The notes under the pieces are model-generated. The model did not search any database, had not been told where the DNA came from, and saw only the letters and a program-made list of their open reading frames with translations. A stretch of 47,083 bases of DNA, taken from Methylobacterium gossipiicola (lineage in GTDB: Bacteria; Pseudomonadota; Alphaproteobacteria; Rhizobiales; Beijerinckiaceae). Positions 32,589-42,308 of the stretch are shown here, in pieces (the stretch's first letter is position 1; each line of letters starts with the position of its first letter). Both the position numbers and the translations under genes were made by a program. The stretch is taken from NCBI RefSeq assembly GCF_900113485.1, contig NZ_FOPM01000028.1:1-47083 (forward strand), written 5' to 3'.

Positions 32589-33776
32589 TCAGATGCCCGC
32601 GTACATCCGGCCCGGATTGAACACGCCCTTCGGGTCGTGCGCCGCCTTCAGGCCGGCGGTGATGCGCATCAAGGGCTCGGACAGGGGCTCGAACACCGGC
32701 ACGGCGGCGCGCACGGAATCGGGCGCCCGCACCAGGGTGGCGTGGCCGCCGCTCGCCTTCACGGCCGCCCGCACGGCGTCGGCTCCCGCATCCCCCTCGG
32801 CCGGAGTGGCGAGCCAGATCAGACCGCCGCCCCAATCGTAGAACCACCGTGCGGCGCGCGACGCCGCGACGGCGGCCGTCAGGGCCGGACCCCGGTCGGG
32901 CGCGGTGGAGATGCGCCAGATGGCGGCGTCGCGCGGCTCCACCAGGGGAATCGCATCGCGGATATGCGTCCAGAGATCGGTGCCGGCCTCACCCTCGACG
33001 ATCTCGGGCGCACCGAAGTGCCGCAGGAGCTTCGTCAGTTCGCCCAGGCGATAGGTGACCGAATCCGAAAACCCTTCGACCCGCATGGCCGTGCGCGCCA
33101 GCGCGTCGCCGCAGCCGGCGGGCAGATGGGCGGCGCCCGTGAGTTCGAACGGCGAGCCGAGGGCCGCCGAGAGGGCGGCGACGGCTCGGGCATCGTCGAG
33201 GCCCGGGAACACCAGGGTCGCCACCCGCTCCTGCACGGGCAGAACCTTGAAGGTCACCTCCGTGAGGAGGCCGAGGGTTCCCCAGGCGCCGGCCATGAGC
33301 TTCACCAGATCGAGGCCGGTGACGTTCTTCATCACCCGACCGCCGGACTTGATGATCTCGCCCCGGCCGTTGACGAAGCGCACGCCGATGAGGCTGTCGC
33401 GGGCCGCCCCCGCGTTGATCCGGCGCGGGCCGGAATTGTTGGTCGCCGCCACGGCGCCGAAGCTCGGCGTACCGGTGGAGCCGAGAAGGTGGGAGAAATC
33501 CATCGGCTCGAACGGCAGCATCTGGCCGCGCTCGGCGAGTTGCGCCTGAACCTGCGCCAGGGGCGTTCCGGCCAGGGCCGAGATCACCATCTCGGCGGGC
33601 TCATAGAGGGTGATGCCCGACAGGCCGGCGGTGGAAAGCGTCGCTTCATCCTGGGCGGGGCGGCCGATCCCGGCCTTGGTGCCGCCGCCGACGAGGCGCA
33701 GGCGTTCCGACCGGGCGGCGGCGTCGCGCACGAGATCGGCCGCCGCGTCGGCGTGTTCAGGCTCGTATGACCGCAT
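32589..33776 (-). CDS. glcE: Glycolate oxidase FAD-binding subunit GlcE
   Basis: A 395-aa subunit with a PCMH-type FAD domain: LRLVGGGTKAGIGRP, ITLYEPAEMVISALAGTPLAQVQ, LGSTGTPSFGAVAATNNSGPRRI, RDSLIGVRFVNGRGEIIKSGGRVMKNVTGLDL, and a C-terminal HDPKGVFNPGRMYAGI. The ATG at 33776 follows GGGAAACG. In most bacteria the catalytic glcD precedes glcE; here the preceding gene is a flippase, so glcD is elsewhere or absent. Confidence 0.95.
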   Translation of the reverse strand: MRSYEPEHADAAADLVRDAAARSERLRLVGGGTKAGIGRPAQDEATLSTAGLSGITLYEPAEMVISALAGTPLAQVQAQLAERGQMLPFEPMDFSHLLGSTGTPSFGAVAATNNSGPRRINAGAARDSLIGVRFVNGRGEIIKSGGRVMKNVTGLDLVKLMAGAWGTLGLLTEVTFKVLPVQERVATLVFPGLDDARAVAALSAALGSPFELTGAAHLPAGCGDALARTAMRVEGFSDSVTYRLGELTKLLRHFGAPEIVEGEAGTDLWTHIRDAIPLVEPRDAAIWRISTAPDRGPALTAAVAASRAARWFYDWGGGLIWLATPAEGDAGADAVRAAVKASGGHATLVRAPDSVRAAVPVFEPLSEPLMRITAGLKAAHDPKGVFNPGRMYAGI

Positions 33777-33831
33777 CGTTTCCCGCCCTGGCCGGACGGC
33801 ATGCGCCCGGTCTTTGTCCTTGGCGCCGATC

Positions 33832-35331
33832 TTAAGGGGACTTGTTCGAAAATGCATCCGGCGCGGTGTCGCCGCTCGGTGGACGCGAGGCCGGTCCTCC
33901 TGCGCCCCATCGTTCGGCCCAGCGCGCCGCGATGAGGCTGCGCAGGCCGGCGATGTCGAAGACCCAGGTGAAGCCGCCGTAGACGAGAACCCCGAGGATA
34001 AGGCTCAAGGTGAGGGCCGGCACGGGATCGAGGCCGCGCACGGGTGCGAGGCACACGGCCATGGCGGCGCAGGCGAGGCTCGCCGTCAGGATGTCGCGCC
34101 ACGGCAGGCGCAGGCGCTGCGGCCCCGTCAGCGTCCGCACGGCGAGGATCAGGGTCGCGGCGGCGAGCCCCACGGTTTGCGCCACGGCGATGCCGGCGGG
34201 GCCGAGATGGGGCGGCAGGAGCCAGAGGCCCAGGGCATCGACGGCGAGGCCGATGAGGGCGGCGGCGATGACCGGCAGGGTCCTGCGGCGGATCTGAAAG
34301 ACGGGATTGAGGGCGAAGTTCGTCATGGCGAGGAAGAAGAAGCCGGGTATCATCAGGCCGGCGTAACCGGCGAACGGGCCGCGATAGGCTTCCGGCACCG
34401 CCAGGGCCTCGAGGGCCGGTAGGATCGCCCAGAAACCCACGGCGCAGGGCAGCAGCAGGGCCACCACGGTTCCGACATTGCGGCCGATCTGCGCCTCGGC
34501 CGCCGCGCGCCCCTCCTCCTCCTCGGCCCGAACGGCGAGCTGGAACAGCAGGAGGTCGAGGGCGGTGCCGAGGGTGCCGATGCTGCGGGTGGTGACGTCG
34601 GCCGCGAGGGCGAAGTAGCCGGCTTCCGCCAGCCCCGCCTGGGCCGCGATGGCGCCCCGGTTCAGGAACGGCAGGAGTTGATAGATCGCGTTGGCGGCGA
34701 TGAGCGGCAGGCCGTAGACGACGAACAGGCGCCAGGTCTCGGCGAGGCGGACCCGGATACGCGGAGCGGCGGGATCGCGCATCGGCCGCCACAGGAGGGC
34801 CGCGGCGAGGAACTGGCTCAGGCCCGCCGCCGCCAGCACCCAGGCGGGCTGGGGAAGGAGCCAGGCGGCCCCGGCCATGAGCACGAAGGCGAGGCCGTTC
34901 TTGATGGCGACCAGCCGGAAATACAGGCCGCCGTCGAAGCGGGCGCGGGCCAGGGCCGCGTGGTAGTCGAACACCCCGATGCCGAGGGCGGCCACGGCCG
35001 TGCCCGCCACGATGGCCATGCGTCCGCCGGGGCCGGCCGCCAACCCGAAGCCGGCGCAGACGAGGGCGGCGGCGAACAGGGCGACGCCGACCACCGCGTA
35101 GGCCCGGTCCAAGCCTTGACGGATCCACGGTTCCTGCACGCGCACACGGGCCGAGTAGAACCGCGTCGCCGACAGGCGTAGCCACTCGAACAGAATCGTG
35201 TTGGCGACGACCGCCCCGGCGGTGGCCAGGGCGAACAGACCGAAGTCGGACGGGCCGAGGAGCTTGGCGATGAGCAGGCCGAGGACGAAGTTCAGCCCGG
35301 CATTGAGGATGAAGGCGCAGATCACGGCCAT
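33832..35331 (-). CDS. Polysaccharide/lipid-linked oligosaccharide flippase (Wzx-like)
   Basis: A 499-aa membrane protein with about 12-14 hydrophobic segments and the MOP-superfamily polysaccharide-export start (NAGLNFVLGLLIAKLLGPSDFGLFALATA). Such proteins flip undecaprenyl-linked oligosaccharides for O-antigen, capsule or exopolysaccharide. No glycosyltransferase or polymerase genes are nearby, so it is an orphan. The C-terminal tail is polar and Ser/Pro-rich. Confidence 0.88.
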   Translation of the reverse strand: MAVICAFILNAGLNFVLGLLIAKLLGPSDFGLFALATAGAVVANTILFEWLRLSATRFYSARVRVQEPWIRQGLDRAYAVVGVALFAAALVCAGFGLAAGPGGRMAIVAGTAVAALGIGVFDYHAALARARFDGGLYFRLVAIKNGLAFVLMAGAAWLLPQPAWVLAAAGLSQFLAAALLWRPMRDPAAPRIRVRLAETWRLFVVYGLPLIAANAIYQLLPFLNRGAIAAQAGLAEAGYFALAADVTTRSIGTLGTALDLLLFQLAVRAEEEEGRAAAEAQIGRNVGTVVALLLPCAVGFWAILPALEALAVPEAYRGPFAGYAGLMIPGFFFLAMTNFALNPVFQIRRRTLPVIAAALIGLAVDALGLWLLPPHLGPAGIAVAQTVGLAAATLILAVRTLTGPQRLRLPWRDILTASLACAAMAVCLAPVRGLDPVPALTLSLILGVLVYGGFTWVFDIAGLRSLIAARWAERWGAGGPASRPPSGDTAPDAFSNKSP

Positions 35332-35432
35332 GGCGGCGGGGCACGATCCTCGTTGGGGAGGCGTACGCTCCCCGGCGCGTCAGCCTTGGGACGCTTGCCC
35401 GAAGAATCCGTCAATCCGGGGTACGCGGCGAA

Positions 35433-36437
35433 TCAGATCCAGCCGCGAAGGCGGAAGAAGATGAGGGGAACGAGGGCGCTCAGAACCACGAGGGCGAGGC
35501 CGTAGGGGTAGCCGTAGGTCCAGTCGAGTTCCGGCATGTGCTTGAAGTTCATGCCGTACAGGGAGGTGATGAGGGTCGGGGGGATGCCCACCACCGAGAC
35601 CACGGTCAGCACCCGGAAGGTGTTGTTCTGCTCCATGTTGATGAGGCCGAGGGTCGCGTCGAGGAGGAACTGTACGTTCTCCGACTGGCGGATCTCGAAC
35701 TCGTCGAGGGACGTGATGTCGCGTCGCACGGCCTCGAAGCGCGGCTTCTGCTCGGCCGCCAGGAGGTGCTCGCACTCGTTGGCCACGAAGGGAACGATCC
35801 GTTCCAGGCCGAGGAGGCTGGCCCGGAGCTTGCCGAGCGCCTTGCCGCGCCGGCCGATGCCGCGCAGGATCCGACGCAGGGCCAGATCGCGGCGGCGGGG
35901 CGTCTGGCTCTTCAGGGTGTCATCGCCGGCCGATGCGCCGGCCCGCACGTCGAAGTCGAATACCCGGGTCGAGAGGGCGTCGAGGTCGGCGCCCATCTCC
36001 TCCAGGGCGTCCGCGAGGCTGTCAACGAGTTCCTCCATGAGCAGGAGGAAGATCTCCGTGCTGGTGGTGGCCGGGCCGTCGCCCTCGGCGATCCGCTTCT
36101 TCACCGCCTCGAAGGCCCGCAGGTCGTGGAATCGCACGGTGACGAGGTGGTCCTTCGTGAGGACGAAGCCCAGCGGCATGAGCAGCGAATCGACCCTGTC
36201 GAAGGTGATCATCGGGCTCGACAGGGAGAAGCCGTTCTTCAGCCGCCGCAGCCGGCTCGAATTCTCCACCTCGCTCAGGGCTTTACGCGATGGGACCCGC
36301 AGGCCCGTCGCATCCTCGACGCGCTGCGCCTCCTCGGCGCTCGGATTCACGAGGTCGATCCAGACGGCGGAGCCGTGCACCGGGCGGTCCGAAGCGGGGG
36401 GCTCGACCGTGCCCTGTGGTCCATGAAGGCTGATCAT
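35433..36437 (-). CDS. corA: CorA-family Mg2+/Co2+ transporter
   Basis: A 334-aa divalent-cation channel. The cytoplasmic part has WIDLVNPSAEEAQRVEDATGL, and the long stalk helix leads to VQFLLDATLGLINMEQNNTFRVLTVVSVVGIPPTLITSLYGMNF with the GMN selectivity motif, then the second helix (YGLALVVLSALVPLIFFR). The ATG at 36437 fits the family, although the ribosome site is weak and an upstream in-frame start would add 32 Arg/Ser-rich residues. It is divergent from groES. Confidence 0.92.
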   Translation of the reverse strand: MISLHGPQGTVEPPASDRPVHGSAVWIDLVNPSAEEAQRVEDATGLRVPSRKALSEVENSSRLRRLKNGFSLSSPMITFDRVDSLLMPLGFVLTKDHLVTVRFHDLRAFEAVKKRIAEGDGPATTSTEIFLLLMEELVDSLADALEEMGADLDALSTRVFDFDVRAGASAGDDTLKSQTPRRRDLALRRILRGIGRRGKALGKLRASLLGLERIVPFVANECEHLLAAEQKPRFEAVRRDITSLDEFEIRQSENVQFLLDATLGLINMEQNNTFRVLTVVSVVGIPPTLITSLYGMNFKHMPELDWTYGYPYGLALVVLSALVPLIFFRLRGWI

Positions 36438-36514
36438 CGGGAAAGAATCGTCTGTGGCGGGCCGGATTGGGAGCGGATCGCCGTCGCGCGACCGTCGCGA
36501 AGGCCTGCGACAGT

Positions 36515-36543
36515 CTTGACTCGTGCGAGGCATGCGCCTACCT
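36515..36543 (+). promoter_or_regulatory. Putative sigma32/sigma70 promoter of groESL
   Basis: CTTGAC (36515-36520), a 17-base spacer and CTACCT (36538-36543) fit the alphaproteobacterial heat-shock promoter pattern (CTTGA, then a C-rich -10). The start would be near 36550, just before the CIRCE element. Confidence 0.5.
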
Positions 36544-36554
36544 CCCCGCCATCG

Positions 36555-36581
36555 TTAGCACTCACCGATTGAGAGTGCTAA
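36555..36581. promoter_or_regulatory. CIRCE element (HrcA operator)
   Basis: TTAGCACTC, nine bases (ACCGATTGA) and GAGTGCTAA match the CIRCE consensus exactly. HrcA binds it and represses groESL until heat or folding stress. It lies in the predicted 5' leader, 69 bases before the groES start. Confidence 0.97.
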
Positions 36582-36650
36582 CGGCCTGGGTTGAGCGCGC
36601 TTCCGGGCCGCATCAACGCCATCCCCGATTTGAGAGCAAGAGGGCAGCTC

Positions 36651-36938
36651 ATGAAGTTCCGTCCGCTGCACGACCGTGTCGTCGTCCGCCGTATCGAGGG
36701 CGAGGAGAAGACCAAGGGTGGGATCATCATCCCGGACACCGCCAAGGAGAAGCCGCAAGAGGGCGAGATCGTCGCCGTCGGACCCGGCGCCCGTGACGAG
36801 GCCGGCCGCGTGAACCCCCTCGACGTCAAGGCCGGCGACCGCGTCCTGTTCGGCAAGTGGTCCGGCACCGAAGTGAAGATCGACGGTCAGGACCTCCTGA
36901 TCATGAAGGAATCCGACATCATGGGCGTCGTCGCCTAA
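36651..36938 (+). CDS. groES: Co-chaperonin GroES
   Basis: A 95-aa lid of the GroEL folding chamber. It reads MKFRPLHDRVVVRRIEGEEKT with the mobile loop KTKGGIIIPDTAKEKPQ, then GEIVAVGPGARDEAG, AGDRVLFGKWSGTEVK and DLLIMKESDIMGVV. The ATG at 36651 follows AGAGGGCAG. It is co-transcribed with groEL, 88 bases downstream, under CIRCE control. Confidence 0.98.
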   Translation: MKFRPLHDRVVVRRIEGEEKTKGGIIIPDTAKEKPQEGEIVAVGPGARDEAGRVNPLDVKAGDRVLFGKWSGTEVKIDGQDLLIMKESDIMGVVA

Positions 36939-37026
36939 AGGTTCGGGTCCGCCTTTCATCCCCAAAGCCCTTCGAGCGCGATCCATCCGCGCCTCGGGGC
37001 TTCCCACCGCATGAGGATTTGAGCAC

Positions 37027-38679
<1,653 letters not shown>

Positions 38680-38768
38680 GAAGTCCAGACGCCCAAGACC
38701 CCACCAAGGTGTCCAAGCCCGGTCGGCCGGGTTTCGACACGAGGTTGACTTCGAGAGATCGACAGAAA

Positions 38769-38796
38769 GGGGCCGCCGCGAGGAGGCCCCTTTTTT
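38769..38796 (+). terminator. Intrinsic terminator of groESL
   Basis: GGGGCC, a 10-base loop, GGCCCC and six T residues, 90 bases after the groEL stop. The stem can be extended by AAA pairing with the T-run. Confidence 0.9.
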
Positions 38797-38938
38797 GCTG
38801 TCGTGGACGCCCACGGGCCTCGAAGGGGCGCTGTCCTCGATTGATCACCTCGGATCGACACGGCGGGACGGGCACCCCTGCCGGACAGGCAGGGCGATCG
38901 GGGATGGATTATTGATCTTTCGGAAGGCCCGGTCCGGT

Positions 38939-39051
38939 CGTCATCCCGGGGCCACGGAGCGGAACCCGTGATCGAGAACCGCAGGGGGCAAAGGTTCTTC
39001 GCCATCGGCGGCTCCCGGGTCCGGGCTCGCCTCCGGCGTCCCGGGATGACG
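38939..39051. repeat. Short intergenic repeat with 12-bp inverted ends (MITE/REP-like)
   Basis: CGTCATCCCGGG (38939-38950) and CCCGGGATGACG (39040-39051) are perfect inverted repeats bounding 113 bases. Inside are CACGGAGCGGAACCCGTG and other short inverted pieces. Elements with GTCATCCCGGG ends are frequent in high-GC alphaproteobacterial intergenic DNA. There is no coding capacity. The stretch 38797-39146 holds this element, a small hairpin at 38877-38893, and nothing else that I recognise. Confidence 0.65.
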
Positions 39052-39146
39052 AATCGGGGCCATCCGCGATCGCTCTGTCCTTCCTGGAGGGGGCAGGCCC
39101 GCGTCGGAAACCGAATGGACCGACCGGAGCAGTGTCGGAAACTGGC

Positions 39147-39623
39147 TTAGTTTCCCCCTTTGCGCTTGCGCGCGGGTGGGTCGTGGTCCCGTCCGTCCCA
39201 GCGAGCGCCGAAGGCGGCGGACCCGATGGCGCGCGGCACAGGGGCCTCGGCGCGGGGCGGTGAGCGGGGCGCTTTCGCCGGTGCGCCATGGGCGCATGGG
39301 GCGGCGCCGCCGGCCAGGGCGACGATCTGACGGCGCAGCCAATGGGCTGGGGCGGTCTTCCCGTCGGGATGGCGGGGATCGAAGCGGGAGACGAGGGCGC
39401 GCGCTTCGGTCTCCGTCAGCCCGTCGATCACCAGGGTGAACGCCGCGTGCCCCAGGATGTCGTAGATCTGTCGGATGCCGGCGAGCGGAAAGGTCCTTGC
39501 CTTCAGCTGCCGGATCACGAGGGCGCGGGCGACCTTGGCGGCCTCTTCCCGGATGTCGGGAAAGGCTCCGGGCGTCTGGGCGATCGCCCTGAGAAGGGCG
39601 ACGCCGTCCACGTCAAGCTGCAT
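39147..39623 (-). CDS. Unrecognised 158-aa protein coupled to ParA
   Basis: The start ATG (39623) lies inside the last codons of the parA gene (11-base overlap), so translation is coupled. The N-terminal ~85 residues look globular and helical: ALLRAIAQTPGAFPDIREEA, AKVARALVIRQLKAR, GIRQIYDILGHAAFTLVIDG, LTETEARALVSRFDPRHPD. The rest (about 100-158) is Ala/Pro/Arg-rich, probably disordered, ending in a basic RKRKGG. A basic tail could bind DNA. I recognise no family. By position it is a candidate partner of the ParA ATPase, like ParB-, McdB- or PpfA-cargo-type partners. Confidence 0.75.
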   Translation of the reverse strand: MQLDVDGVALLRAIAQTPGAFPDIREEAAKVARALVIRQLKARTFPLAGIRQIYDILGHAAFTLVIDGLTETEARALVSRFDPRHPDGKTAPAHWLRRQIVALAGGAAPCAHGAPAKAPRSPPRAEAPVPRAIGSAAFGARWDGRDHDPPARKRKGGN

Positions 39624-40503
39624 GAAAAATGCCTTTCACCTCATCGACCAGCGGGCTGAGGACGGTGGCGATGTAGGGGCCGTACTTGCCGACGAAGGTC
39701 GGCGGCACCGTGTGCGGCACCAGGGCTTCGGCCAGGGAGGCGGCCTGGGGAACGCGGGTGGCGAGGAGCCGAAATCCGGCATCGCTCGCTTCGGATTCCG
39801 CTTCCAGGCGGGCGAGGATCTGCTTGTGCTGACGGATCTGGCGCTGGAACCGGGTCACCAGGATATGCGGCGGACGCCGGGACCGCAGTGCCTCCTCCTC
39901 GTCCCAGGCCCACAGGGTCTGGACGAAGGCGTCGAGGCCGTAGGTCGAGAGATAGTCGGGAATCGACGTGACCAGGACGAGATCCGCTCCCCGGATGGCC
40001 ACCTCGGTCATCGGTGACAATCCGGGTGCGCAATCGAACAGGATATAGTCGTAGGCCCGTGCCAGGGGCTGGAAATCCGTGGCGAAGAGGCGGCGCAGCT
40101 TGGCGTCGATCTCCTTCATCGACAGCTCACGGGCACTCAGGGTGTAGAGGATTTCCCGCTCCACCAACCGTAAGTGCGGTCCCGCGGGCAGAAGCGACAG
40201 CGCGAGGGGCGCGCCCCGATGGGTGGTGATGCTCAGGCCCGAGCGGATGCGCGGCTGGAGCTGCGGCTTCTCGCGGAGAATCAGTTTCAGGGCGAGATAG
40301 GCTTCGAGGGTCCGCCCCTTGGCGATGAGCTCCCCCAGGAGCGCTTCCCCGGCGAGGCAGACCGAGACGCTCGCCTGCGGATCGAGATCGACGACCAGCA
40401 CGCGGGCTCCCCCCGCGGCCAAGGCTTCGGCCAGCATGATGACGGTGGTCGTCTTTCCGACACCGCCCTTCATGTTGGCGACCGCGATCAACTTGCCGAC
40501 CAT
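39613..40503 (-). CDS. Orphan ParA-family ATPase
   Basis: A 296-aa ATPase with the deviant Walker A loop KGGVGKTT (residues 12-19), VLVVDLDPQASVSVCLAGE (Walker A') and DYILFDCAPGLSPMTEVAI (Walker B). Arg/Lys residues near RFQRQIRQHKQILARLE could bind DNA non-specifically. Such proteins form ATP-driven gradients on the nucleoid that position plasmids, chromosomes or protein complexes. No parB or parS-like cluster is visible and no replication gene is near, so this is not the chromosomal parAB locus. The downstream overlapping gene is the likely partner. Confidence 0.92.
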   Translation of the reverse strand: MVGKLIAVANMKGGVGKTTTVIMLAEALAAGGARVLVVDLDPQASVSVCLAGEALLGELIAKGRTLEAYLALKLILREKPQLQPRIRSGLSITTHRGAPLALSLLPAGPHLRLVEREILYTLSARELSMKEIDAKLRRLFATDFQPLARAYDYILFDCAPGLSPMTEVAIRGADLVLVTSIPDYLSTYGLDAFVQTLWAWDEEEALRSRRPPHILVTRFQRQIRQHKQILARLEAESEASDAGFRLLATRVPQAASLAEALVPHTVPPTFVGKYGPYIATVLSPLVDEVKGIFHAA

Positions 40504-40622
40504 ACCAAACGATCCGTTCCAAGCCTGCCGCGACAGGCCGGGGTTTCACTTGCCGAAACGGGACATGCCTGGACCCCGAGGCAACTTCGTAAGGTGAATC
40601 GCTGGTTGAGTCTTCCCTCAAG

Positions 40623-40659
40623 AGTCCCGCACGGGGACAATCGTTGTGTATGCGGGACT
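40623..40659. promoter_or_regulatory. Inverted repeat AGTCCCGCA...TGCGGGACT upstream of parA
   Basis: Perfect 9-bp arms separated by 19 bases lie 120 bases upstream of the parA start. They could be an operator or centromere-like site. The gene-free stretch 40504-41035 contains nothing else I recognise; short open frames in it look like chance. Confidence 0.4.
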
Positions 40660-41035
40660 GGATTGGAGGAGATAGGGTCGCTTCCCCGACAAAGCCGATC
40701 GTCCCGGATGCACCGACAGGCACGGACGGCCTCGTCCGACGCCTCCGCGCGCGGAGCGGCGTCGGAGCAGGCCGAGATCGCGCGGCGGGGCGTCGGGAAA
40801 GAGGCGGTCGAGGAGCTTCACGCCGGGCAGCGCGCAGCCGTCTCCGATCCCGTCGATCCGACCGAGGGCGGCATTGTGGGGTGTTCCAGGATGGCCCCAT
40901 CACGGTCGCAGGGCCGCCCGGTGGCTGTGGCCGGAGGGCGCCGTCGAGATCGCCGCCGCCCCTGACACGAGGGACGCCCGCCCCCGAGGCCCGTTGCGGC
41001 GGTCTCGCCGTGACCGGGGCGGCGCCCGGCCGGAC

Positions 41036-41668
41036 TCAGCGGCCGAAGATGCCCTTCAGGAACTGGGCGGTCCGGTTGCGCTTCTTCTTGCGCTCCAGCT
41101 CGGCCGCGTCCCGGACCCAGGCGACCTGCACCACCCGGCGCTCGCCCTCGAACGGCTCGTGGCCGTGCCAGGAATTGTCGGCGCGCAGGAAGGCGAACAT
41201 CGTGCCCATGGTGGGCGGGACCTCGACGGCGAAGGGCTCGTAGTTCTTGCCGTCGTACAGCACCCGCAGGCGCCCGGCGGCCGGCGCGTCCCAGGCATCG
41301 TTCATGTAGACGAGCAGCGTCATCACCTTCGATGGGCCGTCCGTGTGGATCGAGCCGTATTTCAGCTGGCTCTTCTTCATGATGGTGGTGAGGCGCGGGC
41401 ACGATACGAGATCGATGCCGAATTTCTCGCCCAGGATGCGGGAGAACGCGTCACTCTCGAGTTCGTCGATGAGCGCCTTGAACCGACCTTTCAGCGCCAC
41501 CTCGTCGACGGTGAGGTACCCGGGCTTGGCGATGGCGGGGAAGTCCGCGCGAATCCCGTCGATGGCCGCCCGATCGAGAACATCCGTCCCCAGGAAATAG
41601 GTATAGGGTTCGCGCGACAGGGGTGCGTTGCGCACGGCATCGAGGTTGAGAATGGAAAGTCCCGACAT
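41036..41668 (-). CDS. 2OG-Fe(II) oxygenase family protein
   Basis: A 210-aa dioxygenase-like protein with the iron facial triad HTD (His108, Asp110 in SIHTDGPSK) and a distal His168/His170 (SWHGHEPFEGERRVVQVAW) followed by Arg177 for 2-oxoglutarate. It resembles prolyl-hydroxylase-like, PiuC/EGL-9-type folds. A basic KKKRNR stretch ends the protein. The substrate is unknown. The ATG at 41668 is the best start. A short palindrome lies upstream at 41692-41709. Confidence 0.82.
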   Translation of the reverse strand: MSGLSILNLDAVRNAPLSREPYTYFLGTDVLDRAAIDGIRADFPAIAKPGYLTVDEVALKGRFKALIDELESDAFSRILGEKFGIDLVSCPRLTTIMKKSQLKYGSIHTDGPSKVMTLLVYMNDAWDAPAAGRLRVLYDGKNYEPFAVEVPPTMGTMFAFLRADNSWHGHEPFEGERRVVQVAWVRDAAELERKKKRNRTAQFLKGIFGR

Positions 41669-41691
41669 CTGAAGGTCCGTTATGGTTGGCG

Positions 41692-41709
41692 CCGTACCCG
41701 ACTGTACGG
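41692..41709. promoter_or_regulatory. Palindrome upstream of the 2OG oxygenase
   Basis: CCGTAC, CCGACT and GTACGG form a 6-bp perfect inverted repeat, overlapped by ACTGT-ACGGG-ACAGT. It sits 23 bases before the start at 41668, in the promoter/leader region, and could be a regulator site. Confidence 0.3.
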
Positions 41710-41857
41710 GACAGTGTGCCTGTTGAGCGCAATGGCCGGTGGATAGACCCGAGGATTGCGGCACCCGAACGGCAGGACGGGTCCGAGGCCTTTTCGCGCC
41801 ATTCGGAAACTGCCATGCTTGGAGCCTCTGAAATCAACGGAACGGCCCCCAGCCCTC

Positions 41858-42154
41858 GTGACGCGCCGCCTCGCCTTCGCCCTCTGGGCCGTCCTGACGG
41901 TGCCGGCGAGCGCCCAGAATGCCGGGACGACGAACCGCATGATCTGTACCGACGCCATGGCGCTGGTGAAGGATCGGGGGGCGGTTTTCCTCGATACCGG
42001 TGGCCAGACCTACCGTCGTTTCGTGCGTGACCGCAGCTTCTGCGAACTCACGGAAATCGCGGATCTGCAATTCGTGCCGACCCGGGACAACCCGGAATGC
42101 CCCATCGGTTATCGCTGCCGCGAACCGGGCTACGGCGATTGGGACTGGCAGTAG
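41858..42154 (+). CDS. Small secreted four-cysteine protein, function unknown
   Basis: A 98-aa protein starting at GTG with a clear signal peptide (RRLAFALWAVLTVPASA-QN). The mature part has four Cys (30, 62, 81, 87), allowing two disulfides, and ends in the acidic aromatic GYGDWDWQ. I recognise no family. It lies 154 bases before the ABC transporter on the same strand. A longer in-frame start at 41756 exists but would hide the signal peptide. Confidence 0.65.
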   Translation: MTRRLAFALWAVLTVPASAQNAGTTNRMICTDAMALVKDRGAVFLDTGGQTYRRFVRDRSFCELTEIADLQFVPTRDNPECPIGYRCREPGYGDWDWQ

Positions 42155-42308
42155 GACGTTTCGTCCCGCGTGCCCGGCAGGACTTTTGTCCGGTCCGCTT
42201 TGAGACGGCCACGATCTCGCCACGACCCCCCGTCACTCCGAACCCCGCCCGCGCCCGGCACGCCGCCGCGACGCGCGGGCTGAAGCGACGTTCGGGGGAG
42301 ACGAGCAC

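Noticed and set aside
40504..41035. Short open frames on both strands between parA and the oxygenase
   Set aside because: All are Arg/Ala/Gly/Pro-rich with no motif, and no frame has a convincing start with ribosome site.
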